From positions 1,415,397-1,479,396 of the forward strand of contig NZ_JAATJJ010000001.1 of the NCBI RefSeq assembly GCF_011927795.1: DNA of 64,000 bases, written 5' to 3'. Shown in pieces: positions 52,025 to 61,285 of this stretch (positions are counted from its first letter, which is position 1; every line of letters begins with the position of its first letter). The position numbers were made by a program, and so were the translations under genes. The notes under the pieces are model-generated. The model was not told the DNA's origin. It ran no database searches and worked only from the letters and a program-made list of their open reading frames with translations. The stretch comes from Saonia flava. GTDB lineage: Bacteria > Bacteroidota > Bacteroidia > Flavobacteriales > Flavobacteriaceae.

Positions 52025-52552
52025 CTAAATTGTAAAAGTGCGTTTCTTTTTGTGTTCACTATTTTCATAGCGTTCCACGCATTCATGATAAATTTTTACG
52101 GCCTCATCTGCATTTCCCCATCCCCCAACATCGACTTTCTTCTTTTCTAAATCTTTATATACTTGAAAAAAATGTTCAATCTCCTTAAGTCTATGAGGGT
52201 TTAGGTCCCCTATATCATTATTGTTGCTCCAGATTGGGTCAGAAATTGGGACACAGATAATTTTTTCATCAGGGCCCTTTTCATCTGTCATATGAAAAAC
52301 ACCAATGGGTTTTACCTCCATGACCACCATAGGATAAGTAGGCTCTGTCCCCATGACCAAAACATCTAATGGGTCTTTATCCAATGCCAAAGTCTCAGGA
52401 ATAAATCCATAATCTCCAGGGTACATCATAGAAGAAAACAACATACGATCAAACCTAATTTTATGTAATGTAAAATCGTATTCATACTTATTTCTACTTC
52501 CCTTTGGGATTTCAATTAAAACATCAAAAGTCAATATTTTGTTTTTACTCAT
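52025..52552 (-). CDS. ppa: Soluble inorganic pyrophosphatase, family I
   Basis: 175 residues: EIPKGSRNKYEYD at 13-25, YPGDYGFIPETLALDKDPLDVLVMGTEP containing the metal-binding DxDPxD motif (Asp at about 56-61), and KKVDVGGWGNADEAVK near the end. Hydrolyses PPi in the cytoplasm. Together with the membrane PPase 175 bases downstream it gives two routes of PPi removal, one energy-conserving. Confidence 0.95.
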   Translation of the reverse strand: MSKNKILTFDVLIEIPKGSRNKYEYDFTLHKIRFDRMLFSSMMYPGDYGFIPETLALDKDPLDVLVMGTEPTYPMVVMEVKPIGVFHMTDEKGPDEKIICVPISDPIWSNNNDIGDLNPHRLKEIEHFFQVYKDLEKKKVDVGGWGNADEAVKIYHECVERYENSEHKKKRTFTI

Positions 52553-52599
52553 TTTATTTTTATTAAAGAGAATTCTTAATCACACTTAAAGAAAGTTGT

Positions 52600-55095
52600 C
52601 TAAAAACTAAACCCAAATGAACCGGTTACACTAAAGGGCCTTGCATTGGGGTTTTCTAGATAATTTCCCCTAAAGTTTAAATCTAACCTAAATATCTTGA
52701 AAATATTGCCTACCCCAAAGGAGTATTCCCAATAAATTTTATCAGTTGGGGCCAACAAAGGAATATTGGTTGGACTGCTTAAGAGTATATTCTCTTCCGA
52801 TAAATCACCCCAAACTCCTCGCAACCCAATAATCTCCCGCAAATTCAATTTACGCAAAACAGGGATTCTCGAAAAAAGTCGGCCATTAAAATTATGCTCA
52901 AAATGTACAGATGCGTAAGTATCCGTCACAAACTCATAAAAATCCAAATTGGGAAATGTGTTATACAAAGTAAACAAAGTTTGGTTCCCAGGAACAACAT
53001 TCAATAATCCCAAGGGGACTGCCCCAAAAGTCTTACCAACCTCTACGGTACTGAATAATCTCCCCATACCTCCTATTTGCCATGGCTGGCTATACGAAAA
53101 CTGTAGTTTTTCATATTCAAAATCACTTTCCATAAATCCATCCAACCCTTTGGTATAACTCAACAACAATGTACTATAATCATCATTGATATCGTATCTC
53201 TCCACTCCATATCCAATGGTTTTCTTCCCAGGAGTGTAAACTAAAGTAGTATTAATATCAAATTGTTTTATTTCGGATGATACACCTATTGGTGAAGTGG
53301 GGTCCAAATAATCCAAACTAAAGGCATTTGGTAAAGCGGAGCTAAGCGTTCTAAAAGTGGAGCCAACCCTAATCCTAAAATTGGTTAGCGGTTCCATTTC
53401 CACATTAAAGGTGCTTAAATTAATATTGGTGAGCCTATCATTGTTTCCCACCGTTACCACGGATGATGAAGCAATACTTCTTCCCAAAACATCGTTTGTG
53501 GAAGTTAGACTAAGACCCAATTGCTCAATATCCCGTCTATTTCCTCCCGAAATCATTAATCTACTTTTTCTATCCAACAACCATTTTGCGGAAAAACCGT
53601 GTTTTACTTTGCGGTCTCCAAACCCGTAGGCCATATAACCTTCCAACCGCCATGGGTCATTTTGCCCAAAATAGGTTCTAGCGCCACCACGCAACCGTAC
53701 CCCCTCTGCATCGTTATAACCAAAAACACTGTACACATCACCAATATCCAGGTTCCATTTGTCAATTTCGACATAACCAGAGGCCATAACACTGACCAAA
53801 TTATAGTAAGTCTTAAACTTTGGAACTGTTTTTAGCGTATCCAACAACTTGTAAATGCCTGACTCTTCTTTATTTAGCTTCTCTAAACGATTGTTTTTCC
53901 AAAAGGTACTGTCCCTACTAAAAACAATAGGGTCAAAAGGGTCAGACTCATTTTTATAGAATGATTTTGGCTTAGGAATGTCAAACTTATAGTTATCATA
54001 TACAGTTGTTCTTTTTCCATAAAGTCCTTTGGATTTTTCTTTTTTGCTAAAACTAAAATCGCTCAGCATATAGTCTCTTTTCAGAAGAAATACAGAGTCG
54101 CTTACAACCTCAAAATCCTGTTCAATATAAACCTCTTTTACCCAATTGATATTAGCACTTTTGGTAACCTCCAGATTTATTTTTTTAATAGCAAAGGTTG
54201 AATCGTTCACCCAAAAATCTCCTTTAAATGTCAATTCATTTTTTCGTCTAGGGTAATAAATAATATTATAACACCATTTGTTATCTATAAACGTACTGTC
54301 TGAAAGCACATAATTGTATGTATCTATACCCGTTTTGGAGAGTGGACTTGTAAAACTCTTATCAAAAAACTTAAGGTAATTATCATAAATATCATAATCG
54401 GAATACAAATCCTCAACAAAGGCCGTAATTGCTTGGTTATTGCTAAATCCAGAGTTTTTACTTCCTAAAATATCTTCCTTACTTTCATCCAGTAGATTAT
54501 CACCATATGCTTTAGAAAAAACTTCATTTATAAAAATGGGCAGGTAGGTCTTCCCTGTAATTCTAGAAGTGTCCAAATCCTGAAAAACAAATTCCATTCC
54601 CTTAAAAATCTTACTTTTCATTAGGGCACTGTCTATGGTATTTAGATCAAACTCAACTTTCTCGTATTTATCATACTGGTACTGTTTAAATTTATAAACC
54701 CCATTTACCCGCTTTTTAGCCCATATTTTCTTTAAAATATCGATAGCAGGGTTGTTCTTTTTAGATTGTTTACCAACATAAATTACAACCTCGTCCAACT
54801 GTTCATTGGATTCTTGTAAAACAATATTCATGTCATAATTCACCTTTGAAGGCAATGGAATTTCTTGCGGAGCATATCCTATAAAAGAAACTAACAAAAT
54901 ATCATAGGTATTGTCAGATTCCATATAGAACCTTCCATTATCATTCGTGATGGTTCCCTCAACGGAATTTTTGAAAAGAACATTGGCAAAAGCGACGGGA
55001 TCACCCAATTCGTCCACAACAACACCACTCACTTTAGATTGGGATATGGCGAAACAAGAGAAAAATAAAAATAAAGGAAAGACTATTTTCTTCAT
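52600..55095 (-). CDS. Outer-membrane protein with carboxypeptidase-like domain and DUF5686
   Basis: 831 residues. A signal peptide (1-18, FFSCFAISQ) is followed by a carboxypeptidase-regulatory-like beta domain (about 20-105, SGVVVDELGDPVAFANVLFKNSVEGTITNDNGRF), as seen at the N-terminus of many TonB-dependent receptors. The long DUF5686 beta-barrel region ends with SVTGSFGFSF, a typical outer-membrane C-terminus ending in Phe. Role unknown, likely surface. Monocistronic between ppa and the pdhB terminator. Confidence 0.85.
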   Translation of the reverse strand: MKKIVFPLFLFFSCFAISQSKVSGVVVDELGDPVAFANVLFKNSVEGTITNDNGRFYMESDNTYDILLVSFIGYAPQEIPLPSKVNYDMNIVLQESNEQLDEVVIYVGKQSKKNNPAIDILKKIWAKKRVNGVYKFKQYQYDKYEKVEFDLNTIDSALMKSKIFKGMEFVFQDLDTSRITGKTYLPIFINEVFSKAYGDNLLDESKEDILGSKNSGFSNNQAITAFVEDLYSDYDIYDNYLKFFDKSFTSPLSKTGIDTYNYVLSDSTFIDNKWCYNIIYYPRRKNELTFKGDFWVNDSTFAIKKINLEVTKSANINWVKEVYIEQDFEVVSDSVFLLKRDYMLSDFSFSKKEKSKGLYGKRTTVYDNYKFDIPKPKSFYKNESDPFDPIVFSRDSTFWKNNRLEKLNKEESGIYKLLDTLKTVPKFKTYYNLVSVMASGYVEIDKWNLDIGDVYSVFGYNDAEGVRLRGGARTYFGQNDPWRLEGYMAYGFGDRKVKHGFSAKWLLDRKSRLMISGGNRRDIEQLGLSLTSTNDVLGRSIASSSVVTVGNNDRLTNINLSTFNVEMEPLTNFRIRVGSTFRTLSSALPNAFSLDYLDPTSPIGVSSEIKQFDINTTLVYTPGKKTIGYGVERYDINDDYSTLLLSYTKGLDGFMESDFEYEKLQFSYSQPWQIGGMGRLFSTVEVGKTFGAVPLGLLNVVPGNQTLFTLYNTFPNLDFYEFVTDTYASVHFEHNFNGRLFSRIPVLRKLNLREIIGLRGVWGDLSEENILLSSPTNIPLLAPTDKIYWEYSFGVGNIFKIFRLDLNFRGNYLENPNARPFSVTGSFGFSF

Positions 55096-55188
55096 TAGCT
55101 TTTACAAATAAAACAATAATCAAAGTGATTAAGTTAATAACGCAGTAAAAAAGTTTGGAGTAAATATGCAATCAAATAGTATGCCTTT

Positions 55189-55227
55189 AAAAAAATGAAG
55201 CTCCATCAACCCAGGGTTGATGGAGCT
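55189..55227 (-). terminator. Terminator of pdhB
   Basis: 13-bp perfect stem AGCTCCATCAACC (55199-55211) with GGTTGATGGAGCT (55215-55227), loop of 3. Read leftward it is followed by a T-rich stretch (55195-55189). Confidence 0.82.
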
Positions 55228-55253
55228 AAGATAGTTTTACAAAATGATATACC

Positions 55254-56231
55254 TTATTTATATAACACTTTCTTAACAGCCTTGATCACATCTTGATGGT
55301 TAGGCAACCACTCTGCCAATAAAACTGGTGAATAAGGTGCTGGCGTATCCGCTGTATTTATTTTTTGAACTGGGGCATCCAAATAATCAAATGCTTGCGA
55401 CTGCACTTGGTAGGTGATTTCCGTCGCAACATTTCCAAAAGGCCAAGCTTCTTCTAAAATGACCAATCTGTTTGTTTTCTTAACAGAGTTAATAATGGCG
55501 TCAAAATCCAAGGGTCTCACGGTACGGATATCAATAATCTCACAGTTAACACCTTCTTTTGCCAACTCATCTGCCGCTTTATGCGCCTCTTTTATAATTT
55601 TTCCGAAAGATACTATGGTTACATCTGACCCTTCTCTCACAATATCAGCAACACCCAGTGGAATGGTATACTCTCCTTCTGGCACCTCTCCTTTGTCACC
55701 ATACATTTGCTCTGACTCCATAAAAATCACTGGGTCATCGTCCTTAATTGCCGCTTTCAAAAGTCCCTTGGCATCTCTGGGATTAGATGGCACAACTACT
55801 TTAAGCCCTGGACAGTTGGCGTACCAACTTTCAAAAGCCTGTGAATGAGTTGCCGCCAACTGACCCGCAGAACCAGTTGGTCCTCTAAAAACAATAGGAC
55901 AATTAAACTGCCCACCGGACATTTGCCTAATTTTTGCAGCATTGTTTATAATCTGGTCTATCCCTACCAAAGCAAAATTAAAGGTCATAAACTCTACAAT
56001 AGGTCTATTCCCATTCATAGCAGACCCGACAGCAATTCCTGAAAACCCAAGTTCTGAAATAGGAGTATCGATTACTCGATCAGGTCCAAACTCATCCAAC
56101 ATTCCTTTTGAGGCCTTATAAGCACCATTATATTCGGCAACTTCCTCTCCCATTAAAAAAATGGATTCATCCTTTCTCATTTCTTCGGACATTGCCTCTG
56201 CTATGGCCTCCCTAAACTGTATTGTCTTCAT
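55254..56231 (-). CDS. pdhB: Pyruvate dehydrogenase E1 component, beta subunit
   Basis: 325 residues of the alpha-ketoacid dehydrogenase E1 beta family. Features: QFREAIAEAMSEEMRKDESIFLMGEEVAEYNGAYK at the start, GSAMNGNRPIVEFMTFNFAL, GPTGSAGQLAATHSQAFESWYANCPGLKVVVPSNP, and EEAWPFGNVATEI at the end. The alpha subunit and E2/E3 genes are not in the window, so which ketoacid is used is inferred. It is divergent from etfB with 177 bases between starts, holding a palindromic operator. Confidence 0.9.
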   Translation of the reverse strand: MKTIQFREAIAEAMSEEMRKDESIFLMGEEVAEYNGAYKASKGMLDEFGPDRVIDTPISELGFSGIAVGSAMNGNRPIVEFMTFNFALVGIDQIINNAAKIRQMSGGQFNCPIVFRGPTGSAGQLAATHSQAFESWYANCPGLKVVVPSNPRDAKGLLKAAIKDDDPVIFMESEQMYGDKGEVPEGEYTIPLGVADIVREGSDVTIVSFGKIIKEAHKAADELAKEGVNCEIIDIRTVRPLDFDAIINSVKKTNRLVILEEAWPFGNVATEITYQVQSQAFDYLDAPVQKINTADTPAPYSPVLLAEWLPNHQDVIKAVKKVLYK

Positions 56232-56334
56232 TTAGTATGGAATATCTTAATTTATTAAAAGTTTATCTGAAAATGCAAGCAAAAATAGGAAATAATCCAA
56301 CAAATAGCGGTTGTGGTGAAGTAAAAAAATAACA

Positions 56335-56362
56335 AAATTTACTATGCGTGCATAGTAAATTT
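56335..56362. promoter_or_regulatory. 28-bp palindrome in the pdhB/etfB intergenic region
   Basis: AAATTTACTATGC (56335-56347), centre GT, then its exact reverse complement GCATAGTAAATTT (56350-56362): 13-bp arms. It overlaps the predicted promoter region of etfB (TTTG and TATCTTAG at 56360-56383). Its symmetric core ACTATGC..GCATAGT is typical of a MarR- or TetR-family binding site. It has no T run, so a terminator is unlikely. Confidence 0.65.
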
Positions 56363-56408
56363 GAAAATTAATACCTATCTTAGCCCTGCCAAAAAAAAAG
56401 ACAAAAAA

Positions 56409-57155
56409 ATGAAAATATTAGTATGTATAAGTAATGTCCCAGACACTACTTCCAAAATAAATTTCACAGATGGCGATACTAAATTTGATGCCAATGGTGT
56501 ACAATTTGTAATAAACCCCAATGATGAATTTGGCCTAACCCGAGCCATGTGGTTTAAAGAAAAACAAGGAGCCACAGTACATGTGGCAACTGTTGGAGAA
56601 GCATCAACAGAACCTACTATTAGAAAGGCCCTTGCCATTGGCGCTGATGAAGCCATTAGGATTAATGCTATTCCAACAGATGGTTTTTTTGTAGCACAAC
56701 ATTTGGCCGAAGTGGTAAAAAATGGAAGTTATGATATTGTTATAGCAGGAAGAGAGTCAATTGATTACAATGGCGGAATGGTTCCAGGTATAATGGCAGC
56801 CATGTTGGACTTTAATTTTGTGAATTCGTGCATTAGTTTAGAAGTTGATGGAAATAATGCAACTGCCATTAGAGAAATTGATGGTGGTAAAGAAACGCTG
56901 AGCACTTCTTTACCATTAATCATTGGCGGGCAAAAAGGATTGGTTCAAGAAAGCGACCTTAAAATTCCAAATATGAGGGGCATCATGATGGCCCGCCAAA
57001 AGAAACTAAATGTAATTGAACCCATTGATGCCTCTCCAGCTACACTGGATACTAAATTTGAAAAACCAGCACCAAAAGGGGCAGTTAAGTTGATAGATTC
57101 AAGTAATATAGATGAATTAATAGATCTTTTGCACAACGAAGCAAAAGCAATTTAA
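56409..57155 (+). CDS. etfB: Electron transfer flavoprotein beta subunit
   Basis: 249 residues. I choose the ATG at 56409 (MKILVCISNVPDTTSKINF); an earlier in-frame ATG at 56361 would lie in the operator/promoter area. It carries the AMP-binding ETF beta fold, IAGRESIDYNGGMVPGIMAAMLDF and the signature GQKGLVQESDLKIPNMRGIMMARQK. Accepts electrons from acyl-CoA dehydrogenases. Immediately followed by etfA (9 bases). Confidence 0.93.
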   Translation: MKILVCISNVPDTTSKINFTDGDTKFDANGVQFVINPNDEFGLTRAMWFKEKQGATVHVATVGEASTEPTIRKALAIGADEAIRINAIPTDGFFVAQHLAEVVKNGSYDIVIAGRESIDYNGGMVPGIMAAMLDFNFVNSCISLEVDGNNATAIREIDGGKETLSTSLPLIIGGQKGLVQESDLKIPNMRGIMMARQKKLNVIEPIDASPATLDTKFEKPAPKGAVKLIDSSNIDELIDLLHNEAKAI

Positions 57156-57164
57156 AAAAGAAAT

Positions 57165-58133
57165 ATGTCAGTTTTAGTTTATACAGAATCCGAAAACGGA
57201 AAGTTTAAAAAAAATGCACATGAAACTTCATCCTATGCATATGAAGTAGCCAAACAACTGGGAGTTTCAGTTTCCGCAATATCCTTTAATGCAGATAACA
57301 ATGACGAATTGGGAACATATGGTGTTTCTAAAGTCTTGAATGTGTCAGATGAAACACTCAAAACCTACAATGCCAAAGCATTTGCCAGAGCCATTGCTCA
57401 GGCTGCAGAAAAAGAAGGTGCAAGTGTAATTATTTTAAGCTCCAGTACCAATTCAAAATATCTTGCACCACTCCTAAGTGGAATGCTAAAAGCAGGCTAT
57501 GCCCCCAATGTAGTTGCCGCACCAGAAAGCACAAGTACTTTTACAGTAAAAAGAACAGCCTTTAGTAACAAAGGTTTTGCGCATACCCAAATAACAACAG
57601 CTACCAAAATAATAGGAGTCTCCAATAACGCCTTTGGAGTTATTGAAAATAAGGTTGAAGTTGTTATTGAAGATTTTAGTCCATCCGTAACAGATACTGA
57701 TTTCTCAGCAAAATCCACCAATATTGATAAAGTATCAGGAAAAGTGACCATTGCAGATGCAGATATAGTTGTCTCCGGAGGAAGAGGTTTAAAAGGTCCT
57801 GAAAATTGGGGAATGATAGAAGAATTGGCAGATGTATTGGGAGCTGCAACAGCATGCTCCAAACCAGTTTCTGATTTGGGTTGGAGACCCCATAGCGAAC
57901 ATGTTGGACAAACAGGAAAGCCTGTTGCCAGCAATTTATATATTGCAATTGGAATTTCTGGTGCAATACAACACTTGGCGGGAATAAGTGCCTCCAAGGT
58001 AAAAGTGGTCATAAACACCGATCCGGAAGCGCCATTTTTTAAAGCCGCAGATTACGGAATCGTAGGGGATGCCTTTGAAGTTGTTCCTGAACTCATCGAA
58101 AAATTAAAGGAATTTAAAGCCCAAAACGCTTAA
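57165..58133 (+). CDS. etfA: Electron transfer flavoprotein alpha subunit
   Basis: 322 residues. FAD-binding C-terminal domain with SGGRGLKGPENWGMIEELADVLGAATACSKPVSDLGWRPHSEHVGQTGKPVASNLYIAIGISGAIQHLAGI (200-270), where GRG..GPENW and GISGAIQH contact FAD. Pairs with EtfB as a heterodimer passing electrons to the quinone pool; the ETF-quinone oxidoreductase is not in the window. Confidence 0.94.
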   Translation: MSVLVYTESENGKFKKNAHETSSYAYEVAKQLGVSVSAISFNADNNDELGTYGVSKVLNVSDETLKTYNAKAFARAIAQAAEKEGASVIILSSSTNSKYLAPLLSGMLKAGYAPNVVAAPESTSTFTVKRTAFSNKGFAHTQITTATKIIGVSNNAFGVIENKVEVVIEDFSPSVTDTDFSAKSTNIDKVSGKVTIADADIVVSGGRGLKGPENWGMIEELADVLGAATACSKPVSDLGWRPHSEHVGQTGKPVASNLYIAIGISGAIQHLAGISASKVKVVINTDPEAPFFKAADYGIVGDAFEVVPELIEKLKEFKAQNA

Positions 58134-58158
58134 TTTTTGTTAATTTGTGCCCTTAAAG

Positions 58159-58199
58159 GGCTGTTTAAATACTTAGGGCATCCCTTTATTTAAACAGCC
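58159..58199 (+). terminator. Structured terminator after etfA
   Basis: 12-bp perfect stem GGCTGTTTAAAT (58159-58170) with ATTTAAACAGCC (58188-58199). The loop contains an inner AGGG/CCCT helix. It is followed by TTTCTTGTTTT. It lies between etfA and the nuclease gene on the + strand. Confidence 0.78.
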
Positions 58200-58220
58200 T
58201 TTCTTGTTTTAAAAAGATTT

Positions 58221-58853
58221 ATGAGTTTAGTAAGATTAAAAATAAAGGGGATATCCTATAGTCAAACACAAAATGGCGCATATGCCCTTATTTTAAATGA
58301 GGTTGATGGCGATCGAAAGCTACCTATTGTTATTGGTGCTTTTGAGGCCCAGTCAATTGCCATTGCACTAGAAAAGGAAATTAAGCCTCCAAGGCCTCTG
58401 ACCCATGATCTTTTCAAAAATTTTGCTGACCGGTTTGACATAGTTGTAAAACAGGTTATCATCCATAAATTGGTAGATGGTGTATTTTATTCCAGTATCA
58501 TATGTGAACGTGACAAGATTGAAGAAATAATTGATGCCAGAACCAGTGATGCCATAGCTTTGGCACTTCGTTTTAACGCACCCATTTTTACCTATAAAAC
58601 CATTCTAGACAAAGCGGGTATATTCTTAAAATTCTCTTCAAAAGAAAAAGATAAAGAAGAAGATGGGGATGACAGTATTATAGTGGATGAAATATTACAG
58701 GAAGGTGAAACAGTTGAAATTGATACTGGAGCAACTGATGCCTATAAGGAACTTACTGTTGAAGAGCTTCACCAAGAACTAAATAAAGCGGTTGCCAATG
58801 AGGACTATGAAAAAGCGGCACAATTAAGGGACGAAATATCCAAACGTAATTAA
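58221..58853 (+). CDS. Bifunctional nuclease family protein (DUF151) with UVR motif
   Basis: 210 residues. DUF151 domain at about 5-140 (RLKIKGISYSQTQNGAYALILNEVDGDRKLPIVIGAFEAQSIAI and RTSDAIALALRFNAPIF), then an acidic linker, then a C-terminal UVR motif (LHQELNKAVANEDYEKAAQLRDEI), which in UvrB/UvrC binds partners. The family has in-vitro DNase/RNase activity, and its role in the cell is unclear. Followed by nupC after 14 bases. Confidence 0.88.
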   Translation: MSLVRLKIKGISYSQTQNGAYALILNEVDGDRKLPIVIGAFEAQSIAIALEKEIKPPRPLTHDLFKNFADRFDIVVKQVIIHKLVDGVFYSSIICERDKIEEIIDARTSDAIALALRFNAPIFTYKTILDKAGIFLKFSSKEKDKEEDGDDSIIVDEILQEGETVEIDTGATDAYKELTVEELHQELNKAVANEDYEKAAQLRDEISKRN

Positions 58854-58867
58854 CCAATTTACTTTTT

Positions 58868-60367
58868 ATGAAAATAGGCCTTTGGATTTCCTTTCTTCTT
58901 CTATTCTCTTTTCCATTAGTTGCCCAAGAAGTCACCCTTACAGATTCCATACAGAATGTCGTTGAGACCGTTACAATTAATGATATTCCATCCACAGAAA
59001 CTCCACAAATAATTCCCAATGAAGGGTTTTCTTTTACTAGTTTATGGCGTGGGATTTTAGGTATGTTCATCCTTATTTTAATCGCTTTCTTGTTTAGTTC
59101 TAACCGAAAAGCCATAAACTGGAAAACCGCTGGAATTGGTTTAGGGATTCAACTCATACTGGCCATTTGTATTTTAATAGGAGAAAAAATTGGTTTTAAT
59201 GCCTTTGGCAGAAGATTTGACCTGAGTTTTGTATCAAATATCTTTGAGTTTGGCGGAAAGATTTTTGTCAGTATTCTTGATTTTACGAGGGCTGGAAGTA
59301 AATTTTTGTTTGAGGGGTTAGTTGTTGACATGGATAAATTTGGTTATATTTTTGCTTTTCAGGTATTACCAACTATTATTTTCTTTTCTGCGTTAACATC
59401 TGTTTTATATTATTTAGGGGTTATTCAAAAAGTTGTAAAAGGACTGGCTTGGTTGTTGACAAAATCCTTGGGAATTTCGGGGGCTGAAAGCCTAAGTATT
59501 GCTGGCAATATATTTTTGGGACAAACAGAAGCACCATTACTTATAAAGGCATATTTGGAGAAAATGAACAAATCTGAAATGCTTTTGGTAATGATTGGCG
59601 GTATGGCAACTGTTGCTGGAGCGGTATTGGCAGCATATATTGGGTTTTTGGGTGGAGATGACCCTGTTCTTAGACTATACTTTGCTAAACATTTATTGGC
59701 AGCATCTGTAATGGCTGCACCAGGAGCCATAGTAATTTCGAAAATACTATATCCCCAAACCGAAGCTATTAATACTGAGGTTAAAGTATCCACTGATAAA
59801 ATTGGAAGCAATATTTTAGACGCCATTGCCAACGGAACTACCGAGGGTTTAAAATTAGCTGTTAACGTAGGTGCTATGCTATTGGTTTTTGTAGCTTTTA
59901 TCGCCATGATCAATGGTGTATTGGGCTGGGTTGGCGATACTACTTCATTTAATTCATGGATAGCTTCCAACTCGGGATATGAGAAACTAAATCTAGAAGC
60001 AATTTTGGGTACCATTTTTGCCCCACTTATGTGGTTAATAGGAGTAGCCAAAGAAGATATGATGCTTATGGGGCAGCTACTAGGAATTAAATTGGCTGCA
60101 AGTGAATTTATTGGTTATATACAATTGGCAGATTTGAAAAACCTAGCGAATTCCAATCATCTAACCTATAATAAATCCATTATTATGGCAACCTATATGC
60201 TTTGTGGATTTGCTAATTTTGCATCTATTGGCATTCAAATTGGTGGCATAGGTTCCTTAGCTCCAGGACAGCGAAAAACCTTGTCAGAATTTGGAATGAA
60301 AGCTGTTTTAGGCGGTTCTTTGGCCTCCCTGATTTCCGCTACCATTGCCGGAATGATTTTAGGATAA
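58868..60367 (+). CDS. NupC-type nucleoside transporter with N-terminal signal-like extension
   Basis: 499 residues. Concentrative nucleoside transporter core from about residue 60 onward: multiple membrane spans, GFLGGDDPVL and GQTEAPLLIKAYL (substrate/cation site), NVGAMLLVFVAFIAMIN, and CGFANFASIGIQIGGIGSLAPGQRK. The first 21 residues form a signal-peptide-like sequence ending VAQEV, followed by a Thr/Pro-rich stretch of about 35 residues. That places the extra N-terminus outside the inner membrane, an addition not found in enterobacterial NupC. It is likely a Na+- or H+-coupled importer. Confidence 0.9.
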   Translation: MKIGLWISFLLLFSFPLVAQEVTLTDSIQNVVETVTINDIPSTETPQIIPNEGFSFTSLWRGILGMFILILIAFLFSSNRKAINWKTAGIGLGIQLILAICILIGEKIGFNAFGRRFDLSFVSNIFEFGGKIFVSILDFTRAGSKFLFEGLVVDMDKFGYIFAFQVLPTIIFFSALTSVLYYLGVIQKVVKGLAWLLTKSLGISGAESLSIAGNIFLGQTEAPLLIKAYLEKMNKSEMLLVMIGGMATVAGAVLAAYIGFLGGDDPVLRLYFAKHLLAASVMAAPGAIVISKILYPQTEAINTEVKVSTDKIGSNILDAIANGTTEGLKLAVNVGAMLLVFVAFIAMINGVLGWVGDTTSFNSWIASNSGYEKLNLEAILGTIFAPLMWLIGVAKEDMMLMGQLLGIKLAASEFIGYIQLADLKNLANSNHLTYNKSIIMATYMLCGFANFASIGIQIGGIGSLAPGQRKTLSEFGMKAVLGGSLASLISATIAGMILG

Positions 60368-60406
60368 TTCGTTAATAACGTTTTAATAAAAACTAACCAT
60401 AACGCA

Positions 60407-60436
60407 TTTGCTTTCCTTCTGTTTTTTATACTTTAG
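60407..60436 (+). promoter_or_regulatory. Predicted promoter of thyA
   Basis: TTTG (60407-60410), 18 bases, then TACTTTAG (60429-60436), near-consensus for Bacteroidota (TAnnTTTG). The predicted start of transcription lies about 15-20 bases before the thyA ATG. Confidence 0.55.
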
Positions 60437-60460
60437 TTTCCCAGAAATCCTTAAAGGAAA

Positions 60461-61285
60461 ATGAAACAATACCACGATTTATTACAACATGTTCTTGCCA
60501 ATGGCAATCAAAAAGGAGACCGTACTGGAACGGGCACCCTAAGTGTTTTTGGGCACCAAATGAGGTTTGACCTTAGTGAAGGTTTTCCTATGGTGACTAC
60601 AAAAAAATTACACTTAAAATCCATAGTACATGAGCTTCTTTGGTTTTTAAAAGGTGACACCAATATAGAATACTTAAAAGAAAATGGGGTTCGTATTTGG
60701 AACGAATGGGCCGATGAAAATGGAGATTTAGGACCCGTATATGGATATCAATGGCGTAATTGGAACGGCGATGAGATTGACCAAATAAAAGAAGTAGTCC
60801 GTAGTTTAAAGAACAATCCCAATAGTAGAAGAATGTTGGTTTCCGCATGGAATCCCAGTGTGTTACCCGATACCTCTGTTTCCTTTTCTGAAAATGTTGC
60901 AAATGGGAAAGCTGCCTTGCCGCCTTGCCATGCATTTTTTCAATTTTATGTTGCGGATGGTAAACTTTCTTGTCAACTCTACCAACGTAGTGCAGACATA
61001 TTTTTGGGAGTACCATTTAATATTGCATCATATGCCCTATTCACCATGATGATGGCCCAAGTCTGTGGGTACCAACCCGGGGAATTTATCCACACTTTTG
61101 GAGATGCCCACATATACAACAACCATTTGGAACAGGTAGAACTTCAATTAAGTCGTGAACTAAGACCCTTACCAAAGATGGTCCTAAATCCTGAAGTAAC
61201 GAGTATTTTTGATTTCAAATTTGAAGACTTCGCCTTAATCGATTATAATCCTCATCCACATATAAAGGGCATGGTTGCTATTTAA
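60461..61285 (+). CDS. thyA: Thymidylate synthase ThyA
   Basis: 274 residues. Converts dUMP to dTMP with methylene-THF. Features: [20 protein letters not shown], catalytic Cys in [12 protein letters not shown] (around 156-167), [22 protein letters not shown], and [13 protein letters not shown]. It uses folate that the nearby folA gene regenerates. It ends in a near-perfect palindromic terminator. Confidence 0.97.
   Translation: MKQYHDLLQHVLANGNQKGDRTGTGTLSVFGHQMRFDLSEGFPMVTTKKLHLKSIVHELLWFLKGDTNIEYLKENGVRIWNEWADENGDLGPVYGYQWRNWNGDEIDQIKEVVRSLKNNPNSRRMLVSAWNPSVLPDTSVSFSENVANGKAALPPCHAFFQFYVADGKLSCQLYQRSADIFLGVPFNIASYALFTMMMAQVCGYQPGEFIHTFGDAHIYNNHLEQVELQLSRELRPLPKMVLNPEVTSIFDFKFEDFALIDYNPHPHIKGMVAI

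Noticed and set aside
57497-58018. Long open frame antisense to etfA
   Set aside because: It lies entirely within a well-conserved gene, has no recognisable motif and is explained by codon bias on the other strand.
59425-60051. 208-codon open frame antisense to nupC
   Set aside because: Shadow of the transporter gene, low-complexity Ala/Pro/Thr-rich translation, no upstream signals.
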